Notes: generated by a model from the letters alone, not told the origin. Shown: positions 21,952-33,514, counted from the first letter of the stretch. The stretch is DNA of 64,000 bases from Billgrantia sulfidoxydans (GCF_017868775.1 NZ_CP053381.1:992001-1056000), one strand, 5' to 3'. Program-made: numbers and translations.

Positions 21952-21995
21952 CTTTCGGGCGTTGGCAAGGCGGCAACCGAGGGAGTCGTCGGGCC

Positions 21996-22655
21996 TCAGG
22001 GCAGGGCGCGAGCCTGCTGCCAACGCCGGGTGAGCAGAACCAGCTCGATAACGGCGATCAGCAGCAGGCTGTAGCCGAGCAGTTCGGTGATCTCTTCGGC
22101 GGCCTCCTTGAAGGTGCGCAGATAGTGCTCCTCGAGAATGGCCATCCACATTGCGCTGCGCCCGTACAGGCGGGAGAAGACGTAGGTGACGAGAAAGCCG
22201 GCGGCGAAGAGGCCGAACGAGAAGCTGTTGCCGTAGGCGACGAACTCGTCCAGGAAGCGTCGGCGCCGCCACAGGGCGAGGGTGAGACAGGGAAGCAGTA
22301 CCAGGGTGACGAGCGTCTGCCAGGCGCCGTCGAAAAGGTGCCGGTCCAGGTAATAATCCTGCTCGCGAATCAGCGAGGCGACGATCAGCGCCAGCATCAG
22401 CAGCGAGACGGTGGGGAGTTCGCGCCTGACCGAAGGCGTCCACAGCAGTAGTGCACTGGCTGACAGCACGGCGCTCTGGCACAGCTCGGTGAAGCCCAGT
22501 TCGGCGAAGGAGCGCCTGGCGGGAAGATACAGCGCCTCGTAGTAGATGCCTTGCAAGAACGCAGCGACGAGCAGGATATAGCACACGGCCCGAAGGCAAG
22601 CCGCAGCAAAGCTGATAGGCGCCGTGGGCGGCGGCGACAGGGGAGTTCGATGCAT
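21996..22655 (-). CDS. integral membrane protein of unknown function
   Basis: 219 residues with about five to six hydrophobic segments separated by short charged loops (for example RREL, RRRRF). One more polar stretch, [20 protein letters not shown], precedes the last membrane helix. No family is recognised. The sequence is consistent with a small polytopic inner-membrane protein. The longer frame would start at TTG 22679; the ATG at 22655 (MHRTPLS) is preferred. It lies 48 nt downstream of, and on the same strand as, the LysR gene, so it may share its transcript. Confidence 0.6.
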   Translation of the reverse strand: MHRTPLSPPPTAPISFAAACLRAVCYILLVAAFLQGIYYEALYLPARRSFAELGFTELCQSAVLSASALLLWTPSVRRELPTVSLLMLALIVASLIREQDYYLDRHLFDGAWQTLVTLVLLPCLTLALWRRRRFLDEFVAYGNSFSFGLFAAGFLVTYVFSRLYGRSAMWMAILEEHYLRTFKEAAEEITELLGYSLLLIAVIELVLLTRRWQQARALP

Positions 22656-22703
22656 GGAGGTTCCGCTGGGGCAGGACAAACAAGATTCGCGCAGAGTGTA
22701 GCG

Positions 22704-23648
22704 TCATCGCGACGGGACCGCCATGGGCAGGCCCTGGCTGCGTTGCGCCTCCTCCACGATCCAGTCGTGTACCGCGGCGACCCGGCGGTCGTCCAAGGCG
22801 CCGCTAGTGTGCACGATGCCGTAGCGCTTGCCGGTCGGGATGCGCTGGGGAAAGGGCGCGATCAGGCGGCCGGTCTGCAGTTCGTCGGTGAGCAGGGCCT
22901 GCCGCGCAATGGCGACCCCCATGCCCGCCACCGCCGCCTCCATTGCCAGCCGGTGGCGATTGAACGTGTAGCCGCGGCGCACGTTGAGCGGCGGCGCCTC
23001 GATGGCATGCAGGTAGTGTTCCCACTCGGCGTAAGGGTGCCCGCCGCGCCAGGCGGTGATGTCGTGCAGCAGCGGGTACCAGGCCAGCTCCTCGGGGCGG
23101 GACAGGGCGGGGCGACGGCGCATCAGTGCGGGGGCACAAACGGGAAAGATCACCTCTTCCATCAGCGGCGTGATGGCGAGTCCCGGGTAGTAGCCGTCGT
23201 TGAGGTCGATGGCGAGGTCGAACTCGCCCTCGCGTAGCGACAGACTGCTATCCTCGGCGATGACCTGCAGTTCGATGTCGGGGAAGCGCGCCTGCAGTCG
23301 CGGCAGCCTCGGCATCAGCCATTTGCTGAGAAACGCCGGCACGCTGCGCAGGCGGATCACGCCGCTCATTACGCCACTGCGCAGGCGCTTTACCTCGAGG
23401 CCGACAGACTGGTAGGCCTCGTCGACCACGGCGGCCAGTCGCTTGCCCTCCTCGGTGAGCTCCAGGCGCCGCGGCAGGCGACGGAACAGGCGGAAGCCCA
23501 GCCGCTCCTCGAGCTGCTTGATCTGCTGGCTCACCGCACCGGTGGTGACGTGGAGCTCTTCCGCCGCGCGAGTGAAGGAGAGGTGGCGGGCACTGACGGC
23601 GAAGACCTTCAGCCAGGCGTGGGTCTGGGCATGCAGGAGTCGGCTCAT
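22704..23648 (-). CDS. LysR family transcriptional regulator, GcvA-like
   Basis: 314 residues: N-terminal winged helix with [20 protein letters not shown] as the recognition region, then a type 2 periplasmic-like effector domain. The N-terminus and the [10 protein letters not shown] linker are closest in style to GcvA/DsdC-type regulators. It is divergent from the serine dehydratase gene across 161 nt, so it probably controls that gene, perhaps in response to serine or glycine (inference). Confidence 0.88.
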   Translation of the reverse strand: MSRLLHAQTHAWLKVFAVSARHLSFTRAAEELHVTTGAVSQQIKQLEERLGFRLFRRLPRRLELTEEGKRLAAVVDEAYQSVGLEVKRLRSGVMSGVIRLRSVPAFLSKWLMPRLPRLQARFPDIELQVIAEDSSLSLREGEFDLAIDLNDGYYPGLAITPLMEEVIFPVCAPALMRRRPALSRPEELAWYPLLHDITAWRGGHPYAEWEHYLHAIEAPPLNVRRGYTFNRHRLAMEAAVAGMGVAIARQALLTDELQTGRLIAPFPQRIPTGKRYGIVHTSGALDDRRVAAVHDWIVEEAQRSQGLPMAVPSR

Positions 23649-23658
23649 CGTTTAGTTT

Positions 23659-23675
23659 TGCTATAGCTCCTAGCA
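23659..23675. promoter_or_regulatory. candidate LysR operator
   Basis: TGCTA at 23659-23663 and TAGCA at 23671-23675 form an inverted repeat with a 7-nt spacer, 11 nt before the lysR start and within the divergent lysR/sdaA gap. Size and position suit a LysR-type regulator. Confidence 0.35.
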
Positions 23676-23809
23676 GATATTCTCGTTTGCCGAGGGGCGC
23701 TTTCGCCACCAACATAAGGTCAACCGTGCCGTGAAGGCAAATATGTTTTAGCCAGGCTGATGCATGAGTCGCACAAGAGGCGATCGGCCGGCAGCAGACG
23801 AGGTGGCAT

Positions 23810-25189
23810 ATGGCAATCAGTGTCTTCGACCTGTTCAAGATCGGGATCGGTCCTTCCAGTTCCCATACGGTGGGGCCGATGCGGGCCGCCTACGATTTCG
23901 TTCAGGCGCTGCGCGACGAGGACCGCCTCGAGCGGGTGGCGCGAATCGAGATCCGCTTGTACGGTTCGCTGTGCGCCACCGGCAAGGGGCACGGTACCGA
24001 CCGTGCCGTGGTCATGGGCCTGATGGGTGAGCGCCCCGACCAGATCGATCCGGCCATCGTCACGCCCTGCATCGAGGAGCTGCTCGAAGCGAACACACTG
24101 ATGCTCGACGGCCGCCTGGCGATCCCCTTCCTGTGGGCGCGCGACATGCAGTGGCACGAGGAGTGCCTGCCCTATCACCCCAATGCCATGACACTGATTG
24201 CCCACGGCCACGGCGGCGAACAGTGGCACAACACCTACTATTCGATCGGCGGCGGTTTCGTCGTCGACGAGGCGCAGGCCGAGCGCGGCGAGCTGGACCA
24301 GGACACCACTGCGCTGCCTTACGACTTCAACTCGGCGGCCGAACTGCTGGCCCTGTGCCGCATGCACGACATGCGCATCAGTGAGCTGATGCTGGAGAAC
24401 GAGAAGGCCTGGCGCAGCGAAGCCGAGGTGCGTGACGGGCTGTGGCAGATCTGGCAGGCCATGCGGGCCTGTGTCGATGCCGGGCTCGAACACGAGGGCG
24501 TGCTGCCCGGAGGGCTCAACGTCAAGCGGCGTGCCGCGGCGCTGCACCGTCGGCTGCTGGCGGCGCGGGACGACCAGAGCCTGATCGCCTCGACCTTCGG
24601 GGCGATGGATTGGGTCAACGTCTTCGCCCTGGCGGTGAACGAGGAGAACGCCGCCGGTGGTCGCATGGTGACCGCGCCGACCAACGGCGCGGCCGGTATC
24701 ATTCCCGCCGTGCTGCACTACTACATGAAGTTTCAGTCCGGCGCCTGCGAGCGCGACGTGGTCGATTTCCTGCTCGCGGCCGGTGCGGTAGGCATCCTGT
24801 GCAAGAAGAACGCTTCCATCTCCGGTGCCGAGGTCGGCTGCCAGGGCGAGGTGGGCTCGGCGTGCGCCATGGCCGCAGCGGGACTGGCGGAAGTCATGGG
24901 GGGGAGCGTCGGCCAGGTGGAAAATGCCGCCGAGATCGGCCTGGAGCACAACCTCGGTCTGACCTGCGACCCGGTGGGCGGGCTGGTGCAGGTGCCTTGC
25001 ATCGAACGTAACGCCATCGCCTCGGTCAAGGCGATCAACGCCGCCCAGATGGCGTTGCGTGGCGATGGCGAGCACTTCATCTCGCTCGACAAGGCGATTC
25101 GCACCATGCGCGACACCGGCCGCGACATGCAGGACAAGTACAAGGAAACCTCACGCGGCGGCCTGGCGGTCAACGCCATCGAATGCTGA
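23810..25189 (+). CDS. sdaA: L-serine ammonia-lyase
   Basis: Iron-sulfur L-serine dehydratase, deaminating serine to pyruvate. 459 residues in the single-chain form with fused beta and alpha parts. [16 protein letters not shown] at the N-terminus is the SDH-beta signature. Four-Fe cluster ligands are expected among the conserved cysteines in [19 protein letters not shown] and the LTCDPVGG and VPCIER region. The ATG at 23810 follows GAGGTGGCAT. It is divergent from a LysR regulator and has its own terminator. Confidence 0.95.
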   Translation: MAISVFDLFKIGIGPSSSHTVGPMRAAYDFVQALRDEDRLERVARIEIRLYGSLCATGKGHGTDRAVVMGLMGERPDQIDPAIVTPCIEELLEANTLMLDGRLAIPFLWARDMQWHEECLPYHPNAMTLIAHGHGGEQWHNTYYSIGGGFVVDEAQAERGELDQDTTALPYDFNSAAELLALCRMHDMRISELMLENEKAWRSEAEVRDGLWQIWQAMRACVDAGLEHEGVLPGGLNVKRRAAALHRRLLAARDDQSLIASTFGAMDWVNVFALAVNEENAAGGRMVTAPTNGAAGIIPAVLHYYMKFQSGACERDVVDFLLAAGAVGILCKKNASISGAEVGCQGEVGSACAMAAAGLAEVMGGSVGQVENAAEIGLEHNLGLTCDPVGGLVQVPCIERNAIASVKAINAAQMALRGDGEHFISLDKAIRTMRDTGRDMQDKYKETSRGGLAVNAIEC

Positions 25190-25235
25190 AAGCGGCAGGG
25201 TGGCGCTAGCCGCCCTGTCGAGCCCTGTCTCTCGA

Positions 25236-25263
25236 CGCGATGTCCCGGCGGCATCGCGTTTTT
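25236..25263 (+). terminator. rho-independent terminator after sdaA
   Basis: CGCGATG (25236-25242) pairs with CATCGCG (25252-25258), followed directly by five T residues. Confidence 0.8.
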
Positions 25264-25353
25264 CGTTCGCAAGCTACTGAAGTGCCGGTACCTCTACGCC
25301 ATTGGTCGAGTTCGACCCTTCGGCTATTGCCCCGCGGGAGTCTCTCCTCTAGC

Positions 25354-25367
25354 TTACGTTAACGTAA
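25354..25367. promoter_or_regulatory. perfect 14-bp palindrome upstream of the Liv-type importer
   Basis: TTACGTTAACGTAA is fully self-complementary and lies 96 nt before the first ABC gene, in a short AT-rich patch of otherwise GC-rich DNA. It resembles, from memory, palindromes described for MerR-family regulators of branched-chain amino acid and acyl-CoA catabolism (LiuR type). The binding protein is not encoded nearby. Confidence 0.55.
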
Positions 25368-25463
25368 AGGTTAGAAGTCCGGGCGAGGCCAAGCCAGTCT
25401 TCGCCTTCACCACAACGACAACAATCAGCATGGATCGCCGCGACGATCCAGAGAGGACGTCTC

Positions 25464-26237
25464 ATGACCCAGGAGTTCATACTGGAAACTCGCGGGTTGA
25501 CCAAACAGTTCCGCGGCTTTACCGCCGTGGATGACGTCAACCTGCAGGTCCGGGAGGGGCATATTCACGCCTTGATCGGCCCCAATGGCGCCGGCAAGAC
25601 GACCGTCTTCAATCTTCTTACCAAGTTCCTGCCACCGACACGGGGCGAGATCCTCTACCGCGGCAAGGCGATCACCGGCATGAAGGCCAACGAGATCGCA
25701 CGCATGGGCATGGTGCGCTCGTTCCAGATATCCGCGGTGTTCGCCCACATGACTGCGCTGGAGAACGTGCGCGTGGCGCTGCAGCGACCAATCGGCACCT
25801 CGTTTCACTTCTGGAAGTCCGAGCGAACCCTCGAGCACCTCGACGAGCGGGCGATCGAGCTGCTCGACGAGGTCGGCCTGCGCGACTATGCCGACGTGCT
25901 GACCGTGGAGATGCCCTACGGGCGCAAGCGGGCCCTGGAGGTTGCCACCACGCTGGCGATGAACCCGACCCTGATGCTGCTCGACGAGCCGACTCAGGGC
26001 ATGGGGGCGGAGGACGTCGATCGCATCGTCGAGCTGATTCGCCGGGTGGCCCAGGGTCGCACGGTATTGATGGTCGAACACAACCTCAGCGTGGTGAGCC
26101 GTCTTTGCGACCGGATCACCGTGCTGGCGCGCGGCGCGGTGCTGGCGGAGGGCGACTACGAGACGGTGTCCGCCGATCCGCGGGTGAGGGAAGCCTACAT
26201 GGGCAGCGAGGCTGCGGCCGAGGAGGCCAGCGCATGA
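25464..26237 (+). CDS. Liv-type ABC transporter ATP-binding protein (LivG-like)
   Basis: Cytoplasmic ATPase of an amino-acid/amide importer. 257 residues: Walker A GPNGAGKTT (about residue 40), LivG-specific SFQISAVFAHMTALENVRVAL, and Walker B LMLLDEPTQGM. The usual LSGGQ signature is altered: the segment before Walker B reads MPYGRKRALEVATTLA, as is common in LivG-type proteins. It overlaps the second ATPase gene (ATGA) and starts a five-gene operon. Confidence 0.92.
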   Translation: MTQEFILETRGLTKQFRGFTAVDDVNLQVREGHIHALIGPNGAGKTTVFNLLTKFLPPTRGEILYRGKAITGMKANEIARMGMVRSFQISAVFAHMTALENVRVALQRPIGTSFHFWKSERTLEHLDERAIELLDEVGLRDYADVLTVEMPYGRKRALEVATTLAMNPTLMLLDEPTQGMGAEDVDRIVELIRRVAQGRTVLMVEHNLSVVSRLCDRITVLARGAVLAEGDYETVSADPRVREAYMGSEAAAEEASA

Positions 26238-26986
26238 ACCAGGTCGTCGAACAGCCGACTCGCAGCGACTACCGCGATCACGACGGTGCCGAGATGCTGC
26301 GCATCCGTGACCTGCACGCTTTCTACGGTGAGTCCCACATTCTGCATGGGGTCGACATGGAGGTGCGTCGCGGCGAGCTGGTCACCCTGCTGGGTCGCAA
26401 CGGCGCAGGCCGCAGCACCACGCTCAAGGCGATCATGAGCATGGTCGGCCGGCGTACCGGCTCGATCACGATCAACGGCACCGAAACCATCGGCATGAAG
26501 GCGCATCGCATTCCGCGGCTGGGGGTCGGTTACTGCCCCGAGGAGCGCGGCATCTTCGCCAGCCTCGACGTGGAAGAGAACCTGCTGCTGCCGCCCACGG
26601 TGCGCTCGGGAGGCATGTCGATCGACGAGATCTACGAGATGTTTCCCAATCTCTACGAGCGCCGCCGCAGCCAGGGCACACGCCTTTCGGGCGGCGAGCA
26701 GCAGATGCTGGCCATGGCGCGCATCCTGCGCACCGGCGCCCGCATGCTGCTGCTCGACGAGATCACCGAGGGGCTGGCACCGGTCATCGTGCAGAAACTG
26801 GGCGAGGTGTTGATCAAGCTGCGTGACCGCGGCATGACCATCGTGCTGGTGGAGCAGAACTTCCGCTTCGCCGCGCCATTGGCGGATCGCCACTACGTCA
26901 TGGAGCACGGCCGTATCGTCGAGGAGATCAGCGCGTCCCAGCTGCCATCGAAGCGTGATCATCTCAATGCCCTGCTAGGAGTCTAG
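26234..26986 (+). CDS. Liv-type ABC transporter ATP-binding protein (LivF-like), Walker A Lys replaced by Arg
   Basis: Second ATPase of the importer, 250 residues. The Walker A reads GRNGAGRSTT, so the canonical catalytic lysine is Arg60. The rest looks active: LivF-type GVGYCPEERGIFASLDVEENL, signature RLSGGEQQMLAMARIL, Walker B MLLLDEITEGLAP and the H-loop-like VLVEQN. The start is set by the ATGA overlap. The partner ATPase has a normal lysine, so the pair may be asymmetric; arginine at this place may also be normal within this subfamily. Confidence 0.9.
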   Translation: MNQVVEQPTRSDYRDHDGAEMLRIRDLHAFYGESHILHGVDMEVRRGELVTLLGRNGAGRSTTLKAIMSMVGRRTGSITINGTETIGMKAHRIPRLGVGYCPEERGIFASLDVEENLLLPPTVRSGGMSIDEIYEMFPNLYERRRSQGTRLSGGEQQMLAMARILRTGARMLLLDEITEGLAPVIVQKLGEVLIKLRDRGMTIVLVEQNFRFAAPLADRHYVMEHGRIVEEISASQLPSKRDHLNALLGV

Positions 26987-27170
26987 CCACCCGACGGAGC
27001 AAGCCCGGCTCGCCGTGCCCAGGCCGGCGGGCCATTCGCAAGCCGCGCCTTTCAGGCCACATAGAACCACAACAACCGGGTTTCACCACTGATCGTCACC
27101 ACAACGAATCGCGACTTTCCCGCGTGCGCGTGACAACAACAACCCGCCCAACCGGGCTTTGGAGACGAAA

Positions 27171-28391
27171 ATGACCTTCATCAAGAAGACCCTCGCCAGC
27201 AGTATCGCCATCGCCGCCACCGCCGCCATGGCGACCGCCGCCCAGGCGGAGATCAGCGACGGGACGGTGCGCATCGGCTATCTCGCCGACATGTCCGGCA
27301 CCTATCGCGATCTGGCCGGTCCGGGCGGCCTCGAGGCCCTGGAGATGGCGATCGAGGATTTCGGCGGCAGCGTCGACGGCGCGCCGATCGAGGTGTTCAG
27401 CGCCGACGACCGCAACAGCGCCGACGTGGGCGCCAACACCGTGCGCGAGTGGGTCGACCAGCGCAATGTCGACCTGGTGGCCGGCATGGTCGCCTCATCG
27501 GTGACCATCGCCGTGACCAACGTGCTGGAAGCCAACGACAAGCTGGGCATCGTATCCGGCTCGGCGGCCTCGAGCATCACCAACGAGCACTGCACGCCGA
27601 ACCATATCCACTGGGTCTACGACACCTACCCGCTGGCCAACGGCACCGCCCGTGCGGTGGTCGAGCAGGGCGGGGACACCTGGTTCATGCTCACCGCCGA
27701 CTACGCCTTCGGCCATGCGCTCGAGGCAGACGTCACCAAGGTGGTGGAGGAGAACGGCGGCGAGGTCATCGGTGGTGTGCGCCATCCGTTCCCCACCGAC
27801 GACTTCTCCTCCTACATCCTCCAGGCCCAGGGCTCCGGGGCCAAGATCATCGGCCTGGCCAATGCCGGTTCCGATACCGTCAACGCCATCAACACCGCGA
27901 GCCAGTTCGGCGTGGTCGAGGCGGGCCAGCAGCTTGCCGGCCTGCTGGTGTTCCTCAACGACGTCTACGCCATGGGTCTCGATGCCACCCAGGGCCTGCT
28001 GCTGACCACCGGCTGGTACTGGAACATGGACGACGAGTCGCGCGAATGGGCCGAGCGCTACTACGAGCGCGTGGGCAGCATGCCGACCATGGTCCAGGCC
28101 GGTATCTATTCCAGCACCATGCACTACCTGCAGGCCGTGCAGGCCACCGGCAGCGACGATACCCAGACGGTGCGCGAGTACATGATGAAGCAGCCGATCC
28201 ACGACTTCTTCGCGCGCAACGGGCGTATCCGCGAGGATGGCCGCATGGTGCACGACATGTACCTGGCCCGCGTGAAGTCGCCGGCAGAGTCCACCCACGA
28301 GTGGGACCTCTACGAGATCCTCACCTCCATTCCCGCCGAGGAGGCCTACCGCCCGCTGTCGGAGAGCCAGTGCGACCTGGTGCAGAACTGA
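27171..28391 (+). CDS. Liv-type ABC transporter substrate-binding protein
   Basis: Periplasmic type I binding protein (Peripla_BP_6), 406 residues. Signal peptide residues 1-26 (AATAAMATAAQA cleavage region). The mature protein starts EISDGTVRIGYLADMSG, and GIVSGSAASS and ITNEHCTPNHIHWVYDTY follow. The ligand is unknown; this family takes branched-chain amino acids, amides, urea or aromatic acids. The ATG at 27171 follows GGAG; an upstream in-frame codon at 27159 is not needed. The 184-nt gap before it is rich in ACAAC repeats and otherwise featureless. Confidence 0.92.
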   Translation: MTFIKKTLASSIAIAATAAMATAAQAEISDGTVRIGYLADMSGTYRDLAGPGGLEALEMAIEDFGGSVDGAPIEVFSADDRNSADVGANTVREWVDQRNVDLVAGMVASSVTIAVTNVLEANDKLGIVSGSAASSITNEHCTPNHIHWVYDTYPLANGTARAVVEQGGDTWFMLTADYAFGHALEADVTKVVEENGGEVIGGVRHPFPTDDFSSYILQAQGSGAKIIGLANAGSDTVNAINTASQFGVVEAGQQLAGLLVFLNDVYAMGLDATQGLLLTTGWYWNMDDESREWAERYYERVGSMPTMVQAGIYSSTMHYLQAVQATGSDDTQTVREYMMKQPIHDFFARNGRIREDGRMVHDMYLARVKSPAESTHEWDLYEILTSIPAEEAYRPLSESQCDLVQN

Positions 28392-28404
28392 AGCATGGCA
28401 AGTC

Positions 28405-28426
28405 GGCGGCGGCTGCGGCCGCCGCC
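28405..28426 (+). other. stem-loop between binding-protein and permease genes
   Basis: GGCGGCGGC (28405-28413) pairs with GCCGCCGCC (28418-28426) around TGCG, with no U-run. Such structures commonly protect the upstream binding-protein mRNA or reduce read-through into permeases. Confidence 0.55.
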
Positions 28427-28451
28427 CGTCTGACGGCGAGGAGAACCTGAC

Positions 28452-29339
28452 ATGACGATGATATTCGGCGTGCCGTTGGCGGTGTTCATGGGCCAGCTTC
28501 TGCTGGGCCTGATCAATGGCGCCTTCTACGCCCTGCTGAGCCTGGGCCTGGCGGTGATCTTCGGCCTGCTGAAGATCGTCAACTTCGCCCATGGGGCCAT
28601 GTACATGCTGGGAGCCTTCGCCACGCTGCTCGGCCTGCGCTACCTGGGCATCAACTACTGGGCCGCGCTGCTGCTGGCGCCGTTGGCGGTGGGGCTGTTC
28701 GGCATGCTGATCGAGCGAGTCCTGCTGCGCCGCATCGGCCATCTCGACCACCTCTACGGCCTGCTGCTGACCTTCGGCCTGGCGCTGATCTTCGAGGGCT
28801 CGCTGATCAACCTGTTCGGCGTCTCGGGCGCCCGCTACCCGACACCCGAGTCGCTCGCCGGCGGCTACCAGCTGGGCTTCATGTTCCTGCCCAAGTACCG
28901 CGCCTGGGTGCTGCTGGCGGCCGTCGTCGTGTGCTTCGCCACCTGGTTCATCATCGAGCGCACGCGCCTCGGTGCCTACTTGCGCGCCGGCACCGAGAAC
29001 CCGGCGCTGATGCAGGCCTTCGGTGTCAACGTGCCGCTGCTGGTCACGCTGACCTATGGCTTCGGCGTGGCACTCGCCGCCTTCGCCGGTGTGCTGGCCG
29101 CACCGCTCTATCCGGTGTCGCCGACCATGGGTTCCAACCTGCTGATCGTGGTCTTTGCGGTGGTGGTCATCGGCGGCATGGGCTCCATCCTGGGTGCCGT
29201 CGTCACCGGGCTGGCGATGGGCCTGATCGAGGGCCTGACCAAGGTGTACTACCCCGAGGCGGCCAATACCGTAATCTTCCTGGTGATGATTCTGGTGCTG
29301 CTGCTCAGACCCACCGGACTCTTCGGCAAGGAGGCATGA
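28452..29339 (+). CDS. Liv-type ABC transporter permease (LivH-like)
   Basis: Inner-membrane permease, 295 residues with about eight transmembrane helices. GLINGAFYALLSLGLAVIFG at the N-terminus and VNFAHGAMYMLGAF are LivH signatures, and the C-terminal GGMGSILGAVVTGLAMGLIE is the EAA-like coupling region. It forms the channel with the LivM-like protein 4 nt downstream. Confidence 0.93.
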   Translation: MTMIFGVPLAVFMGQLLLGLINGAFYALLSLGLAVIFGLLKIVNFAHGAMYMLGAFATLLGLRYLGINYWAALLLAPLAVGLFGMLIERVLLRRIGHLDHLYGLLLTFGLALIFEGSLINLFGVSGARYPTPESLAGGYQLGFMFLPKYRAWVLLAAVVVCFATWFIIERTRLGAYLRAGTENPALMQAFGVNVPLLVTLTYGFGVALAAFAGVLAAPLYPVSPTMGSNLLIVVFAVVVIGGMGSILGAVVTGLAMGLIEGLTKVYYPEAANTVIFLVMILVLLLRPTGLFGKEA

Positions 29340-29343
29340 CGAC

Positions 29344-30327
29344 ATGGCCACGACCCAAACCATGACGCCTTCCATGAAGCGCGAGCGTCGCGCCACCCTG
29401 CGCCGCAACGCCTTCTATGCGGTACTGGTCGCGATCGGCCTGGTGGCGCCCTTCGTCGCCTACCCGGTGTTCCTGATGAAGGTGCTGTGCTTCGCCCTGT
29501 TTGCCTGTGCCTTCAACCTGCTGCTGGGCTATGCCGGCCTGCTCTCGTTCGGCCACGCGGCCTTCCTGGCCACCGGCGGCTACGTGACCGGCTACCTGCT
29601 GTCGAGCTACCCGGCACTGACTCCCGAACTGGGCATCCTGAGTGGCACAGCCGCCGCCGTGGTGCTGGGCACTGTGTTTGGCATCCTGTCGATCCGGCGC
29701 CAGGGCATCTACTTCGCCATGGTCACCCTGGCCCTGGCGCAGCTGATGTTCTTCTTCTACATTCAGGCGCCCTTCACCGGCGGCGAGGATGGCCTGCACG
29801 GCGTGCCGCGTGGCGACCTGTTCGGCTTCATCAGCCTGCGCAGCAGCCTGGCCATGTACTACTTCGTCTTCGCGGTCTTCCTGTTCGGTTTTGCCCTGAT
29901 CCAGCGCGCCGTGCACTCGCCGTTCGGCCAGGTGCTCAAGGCGATCCGCGAGAACGAGCCGCGGGCGGTGTCGCTCGGCTACAACGTCGATGCCTATAAG
30001 CTGGTGGCGTTCATCCTCTCCGCCGGCCTGGCCGGCCTGGCCGGCTCCACCAAGACGATAGTGTTCCAGCTCGCCTCGCTGACCGATGCCCACTGGCACA
30101 TGTCCGGCGAAGTAATCCTGATGACCTTGCTCGGCGGCGTGGGCACGCTGTTCGGTCCGGTGGTGGGGGCGGGGCTCGTGGTAAGCCTCCAGCATCTGCT
30201 GGCGCAGTCGCCGCTGGGCAACTGGGTCGGTCCGATCCTGGGGGGAATCTTCGTGCTCTGCGTGCTCAGTTTCCGCAGCGGTATCGTGGGCGAGGCGCTC
30301 AAGATGTATCGCAAGAACTTCAAGTGA
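29344..30327 (+). CDS. Liv-type ABC transporter permease (LivM-like)
   Basis: Second permease, 327 residues with about nine membrane segments. CAFNLLLGYAGLLSFGHAAF is the LivM hallmark, and GGVGTLFGPVVGAGLVV matches the coupling region. Last gene of the operon and followed by a strong terminator. The five genes (two ATPases, binding protein, two permeases) make a complete importer. Confidence 0.93.
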   Translation: MATTQTMTPSMKRERRATLRRNAFYAVLVAIGLVAPFVAYPVFLMKVLCFALFACAFNLLLGYAGLLSFGHAAFLATGGYVTGYLLSSYPALTPELGILSGTAAAVVLGTVFGILSIRRQGIYFAMVTLALAQLMFFFYIQAPFTGGEDGLHGVPRGDLFGFISLRSSLAMYYFVFAVFLFGFALIQRAVHSPFGQVLKAIRENEPRAVSLGYNVDAYKLVAFILSAGLAGLAGSTKTIVFQLASLTDAHWHMSGEVILMTLLGGVGTLFGPVVGAGLVVSLQHLLAQSPLGNWVGPILGGIFVLCVLSFRSGIVGEALKMYRKNFK

Positions 30328-30350
30328 GGATTGTCGGCAAGCCTCTTCCT

Positions 30351-30372
30351 GGCGCCCTGCGGGGCGCCTTTT

Positions 30373-30374
<2 letters not shown>
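30351..30374 (+). terminator. rho-independent terminator of the Liv-type operon
   Basis: GGCGCCC (30351-30357) pairs with GGGCGCC (30362-30368) around TGCG and is followed by six T residues. It abuts the stop of the convergent LysR gene. Confidence 0.88.
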
Positions 30375-32498
<2,124 letters not shown>

Positions 32499-32594
32499 CA
32501 GGCGCCCGGTGCCGCGCCCATGACCGGCGTCCGGTGCCTAACGATGAGGCGTGATGGCGGCTGCGCACAGGGAGCTGCCTAGAAATTGCCGTTC

Positions 32595-32620
32595 CGGTCG
32601 CTATCCTTGGGTAGCGACCG
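32595..32620 (+). promoter_or_regulatory. perfect stem-loop abutting the fghA ribosome site
   Basis: CGGTCGCTA (32595-32603) pairs with TAGCGACCG (32612-32620), 9 bp, with an inner CC/GG. The AAGGAG Shine-Dalgarno of fghA begins two nucleotides later. It could tune translation, act as an operator, or mark an mRNA end. Confidence 0.5.
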
Positions 32621-32635
32621 CAAGGAGACTGCACC

Positions 32636-33490
32636 ATGACCATGACCGAGAACCTCGAGCCGATATCGAGCAACAAGAGCTTCGGTGGCTGGCACAAGCG
32701 CTACCGGCACCGCTCGCGAGCGCTGGATTGCGAGATGGAGTTTGCCATCTACCTGCCGCCGCAGGCCGAGACGGAGCGCGTACCGCTGCTGTGGTGGCTG
32801 TCGGGGCTGACCTGCACCGACGAGAATTTCATGCAGAAGGCGGGCGCGCATCGCGTGGCCGCGGAGCTGGGCATCGCCATCGTCTGCCCCGATACCAGCC
32901 CGCGAGGTACCGACCTGCCGGGCGAGCACGACAGCTACGACTTCGGCTCGGGTGCGGGCTTCTACGTCAATGCCACCCAGGAGCCCTGGAAGCAGCACTA
33001 CCGCATGTACGACTACGTGGCGGAAGAGCTGCCGTCGGTGGTGCGCCAGCACTTCCCGCTCAACGGCCGGGAAGCGATCAGCGGCCACTCGATGGGCGGC
33101 CACGGAGCGCTCATCCTGGCCCTGCGCCGCCCCGGTCACTACCGCTCGGTGTCGGCCTTCTCGCCAATCGTCAACCCCTCCCAGTGCCCCTGGGGGCGCA
33201 AGGCCTTTCGCGAGTACCTGGGCGACGATCCCGGTGCCTGGACGCAGTACGATGCCTGCGAGCTGGTGGCCAAGGGCGCTTCGAGCCAGCACCTCTTCAT
33301 CGACCAGGGGGAGGCCGACCAGTTCCTGGAGGAGCAGCTCAGGCCGGAGCGCCTCGAGGCGGTGTGCGAAGAGCAGGATCACCCCCTGACGCTGCGTCGT
33401 CAGCCGGGGTATGATCACAGCTATTTCTTCATCGCCACCTTCATCGAGGACCACCTGCGCTACCATGCCGAGCATCTTCACAAGCAGTGA
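32636..33490 (+). CDS. fghA: S-formylglutathione hydrolase
   Basis: Serine hydrolase (esterase D family) that releases formate and glutathione, completing formaldehyde oxidation begun by FrmA. 284 residues: GLTCTDENFMQKAGAHR, oxyanion/nucleophile region SGHSMGGHGAL, and the C-terminal YDHSYFFI with the catalytic histidine. The ATG at 32636 follows AAGGAGACTGCACC; a second ATG two codons on is less likely. Confidence 0.95.
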   Translation: MTMTENLEPISSNKSFGGWHKRYRHRSRALDCEMEFAIYLPPQAETERVPLLWWLSGLTCTDENFMQKAGAHRVAAELGIAIVCPDTSPRGTDLPGEHDSYDFGSGAGFYVNATQEPWKQHYRMYDYVAEELPSVVRQHFPLNGREAISGHSMGGHGALILALRRPGHYRSVSAFSPIVNPSQCPWGRKAFREYLGDDPGAWTQYDACELVAKGASSQHLFIDQGEADQFLEEQLRPERLEAVCEEQDHPLTLRRQPGYDHSYFFIATFIEDHLRYHAEHLHKQ

Positions 33491-33514
33491 GCAAACCGCC
33501 CGCCAGGGTGGGTC

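Noticed and set aside
27495..29408. 637-codon minus-strand frame across the Liv-type binding protein and permease genes
   Set aside because: Antisense shadow rich in H, Q and G, spanning two well-supported genes and an intergenic hairpin.
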